Below, one piece after another: positions 22,680-23,824 of a stretch of 23,824 nt of DNA (positions are counted from its first letter, which is position 1; every line of letters starts with the position of its first letter). This stretch comes from Candidatus Gastranaerophilales bacterium (GTDB taxonomy: Bacteria; Cyanobacteriota; Vampirovibrionia; Gastranaerophilales; Gastranaerophilaceae). The notes under the pieces were generated by a model. The model saw nothing but the letters and a program-made list of their open reading frames with translations, did no database searches and had not been told where the DNA came from. A program made the position numbers and the translations under genes. The DNA lies in contig JAJQHF010000276.1 of NCBI GenBank assembly GCA_021199975.1, positions 1 through 23,824 on the forward strand, read 5' to 3'.

Positions 22680-23813
22680 TTATATTTTACGAACAATATT
22701 TTCCTTAATTTCAAATATTTCAACATCTTTTAAGTATTCTTCTTTAAAATGCAGAGTATCAACAGAGGTTATTATTGTTTGGGTTTCGCTTCCTATTGCA
22801 TCAAGCAGAAAATTTTGTCTTAAATCATCAAGTTCCGCAAGAACATCATCAAGAAGTAAAATTGCTTTAGAGTTAATTTTTTCTTTTATGAGTTCAAGCT
22901 CTGCAAGTTTCAACGATAAAACAATAGTACGCTGCTGCCCCTGTGACGCATATTTTTTTGCATCATTATTGTTTATAAAATAGGAAATATCATCTCTGTG
23001 TACACCTGTTACGGATTGTCCACGTATTATTTCTTCTTGTTTTTTTTCTTCAAGTTTTTGCTTAAATTTTTCAAGTATAAACTTATTATCAAACTCAATT
23101 TTATTATCTGTGTTAATATCGCCTATTATTGTCGAATTATATATTATAGAAAGTTCTTCTGTTTTTGAGATTTGAGTGTGTTTAATTTTTGCAATTTTTT
23201 GCAATTCATAAAGAAAGTTTATTCTTATAAAAGTTATATTGCTGCCTGATATGGCAAGTTGTTCGTTCCAAACATCCAATAACGAAGAATCCGCATTAAA
23301 GCTGCCTTTTAAGTTTTTAAGATAATTATTTTTTTGAGTTTTTATTTTGTTGTATTTATTTAATCTTTCAATATAAGCAGGATAAATTTGACAGATTGCC
23401 AAATCAAGCCATTTTCTTCTGTCCTCCGGTGTTCCTCTAAGTAACAGTAAGTCATTTGATGTAAAACAAACCGTGGAAATATTGCTTATAAAATCAGAGG
23501 ACTTATTTTTGCTTAAACCGTTTACTTTTAATTTTTTTCTGTTCGGAGGATTAATATTAACTTCTAAATCAATATCAATATCAAATTTTTTAATTCCGGC
23601 TTTAATAGTGCAGAAATTTTCATCCTTCTTAATAAGTTCTGTATCTGTTTTTGCCCTGAAAGAATCAAGTGTTGAAAGATAATATACTGCTTCAAGGAGA
23701 TTTGTTTTACCCTGCGCATTTTTACCTATAAAAAGAATTTTATAAGAATTTAAATCAATCTTAATATTAGAATAATTTCTGAAATTTGTAATTTCCAAAT
23801 TTTTAATAAACAT
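22680..23813 (-). CDS. recF: DNA replication and repair protein RecF
   Basis: RecF is an SMC-like ATPase that loads RecA at gaps with RecO and RecR. The 377-residue product is full length: Walker A GKNAQGKT (30-37) after LEITNFRNYSNI, the ABC signature SQGQQRT (290-296) and Walker B ILLLDDVLAELD with Asp322-Asp323. The start at 23813 fits the family, but only 11 nt upstream are visible, so its ribosome binding site cannot be judged. It usually lies beside dnaN and gyrB; none is seen here, though the neighbour beyond the window is unknown. Its stop is 1 nt from the pilin stop on the other strand. Confidence 0.96.
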   Translation of the reverse strand: MFIKNLEITNFRNYSNIKIDLNSYKILFIGKNAQGKTNLLEAVYYLSTLDSFRAKTDTELIKKDENFCTIKAGIKKFDIDIDLEVNINPPNRKKLKVNGLSKNKSSDFISNISTVCFTSNDLLLLRGTPEDRRKWLDLAICQIYPAYIERLNKYNKIKTQKNNYLKNLKGSFNADSSLLDVWNEQLAISGSNITFIRINFLYELQKIAKIKHTQISKTEELSIIYNSTIIGDINTDNKIEFDNKFILEKFKQKLEEKKQEEIIRGQSVTGVHRDDISYFINNNDAKKYASQGQQRTIVLSLKLAELELIKEKINSKAILLLDDVLAELDDLRQNFLLDAIGSETQTIITSVDTLHFKEEYLKDVEIFEIKENIVRKI

Positions 23814-23824
23814 AGATTAATTAT

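Noticed and set aside
22672..22983. 103-codon + strand frame inside recF
   Set aside because: It is antisense to the conserved RecF signature and Walker B region, and its translation is a low-complexity Ser-rich shadow.
1..23824. CRISPR arrays, tRNA or rRNA genes, insertion sequences
   Set aside because: I looked for regularly spaced repeats, tRNA cloverleaf sequence and transposase motifs and saw none. The inverted repeats present are single local structures.

Overview
This window looks like a chromosomal segment of a low-GC, AT-rich bacterium, most likely from the non-photosynthetic cyanobacterial sister lineage (Melainabacteria/Vampirovibrionia, Gastranaerophilales-like). That placement is an inference from three traits: a pilin with the leader/core FTLSEVLIALVIIGVIAA and a C-terminal YPW, a Ski2-like helicase of the type also found in Cyanobacteria, and an L24 with a C-terminal zinc-ribbon tail. 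No rRNA gene is present to confirm it. Almost every gene is on the + strand. The - strand genes are a small membrane protein, an AbrB-like protein and recF.

Region 1 (1-1540) holds a single UDP-glucose 6-dehydrogenase gene. Region 2 (about 1486-5054) is a compact four-gene operon behind a TTGACT promoter. Its genes encode a Tat-signal, lipobox-bearing aldo/keto reductase with two [4Fe-4S] motifs, a six-cluster membrane polyferredoxin, TatA and TatC. The polyferredoxin carries an internal twin-arginine motif just before its fifth membrane span. The machinery, one probable substrate and an integral membrane electron carrier that probably also needs Tat are therefore encoded together. This is the most coherent candidate for an unusual system in the window.

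Region 3 (5321-9139) is a translationally coupled signalling cluster. It encodes a soluble hybrid-like histidine kinase (receiver-like N-terminus, GAF-like region, HisKA/HATPase core, GGDEF-like degenerate tail), a single-domain response regulator, and a GspE/PilB-like protein with an intact MshEN-type N-terminus but eroded ATPase motifs. Region 4 (9243-12224) is a large Ski2/Mtr4-like DExH helicase. It is convergent with a small - strand three-span membrane protein.

Region 5 (about 12704-21691) is the S10-spc ribosomal protein operon in canonical order: S10, L3, L4, L23, L2, S19, L22, S3, L16, L29, S17, L14, L24, L5, S14, S8, L6, L18. It ends at a strong terminator directly after L18, so S5, L30, L15, SecY and the alpha operon are not adjacent. 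Most genes are 0-43 nt apart, but five spacers are expanded (78-353 nt), and three of them contain clear hairpins. The S14-S8 spacer also has a C10 tract.

Region 6 (21692-23824) contains an orphan AbrB-type DNA-binding protein diverging from a type IV pilin-like protein across a perfect inverted repeat with 21-bp arms. It also contains recF on the - strand, whose stop is 1 nt from the pilin stop.
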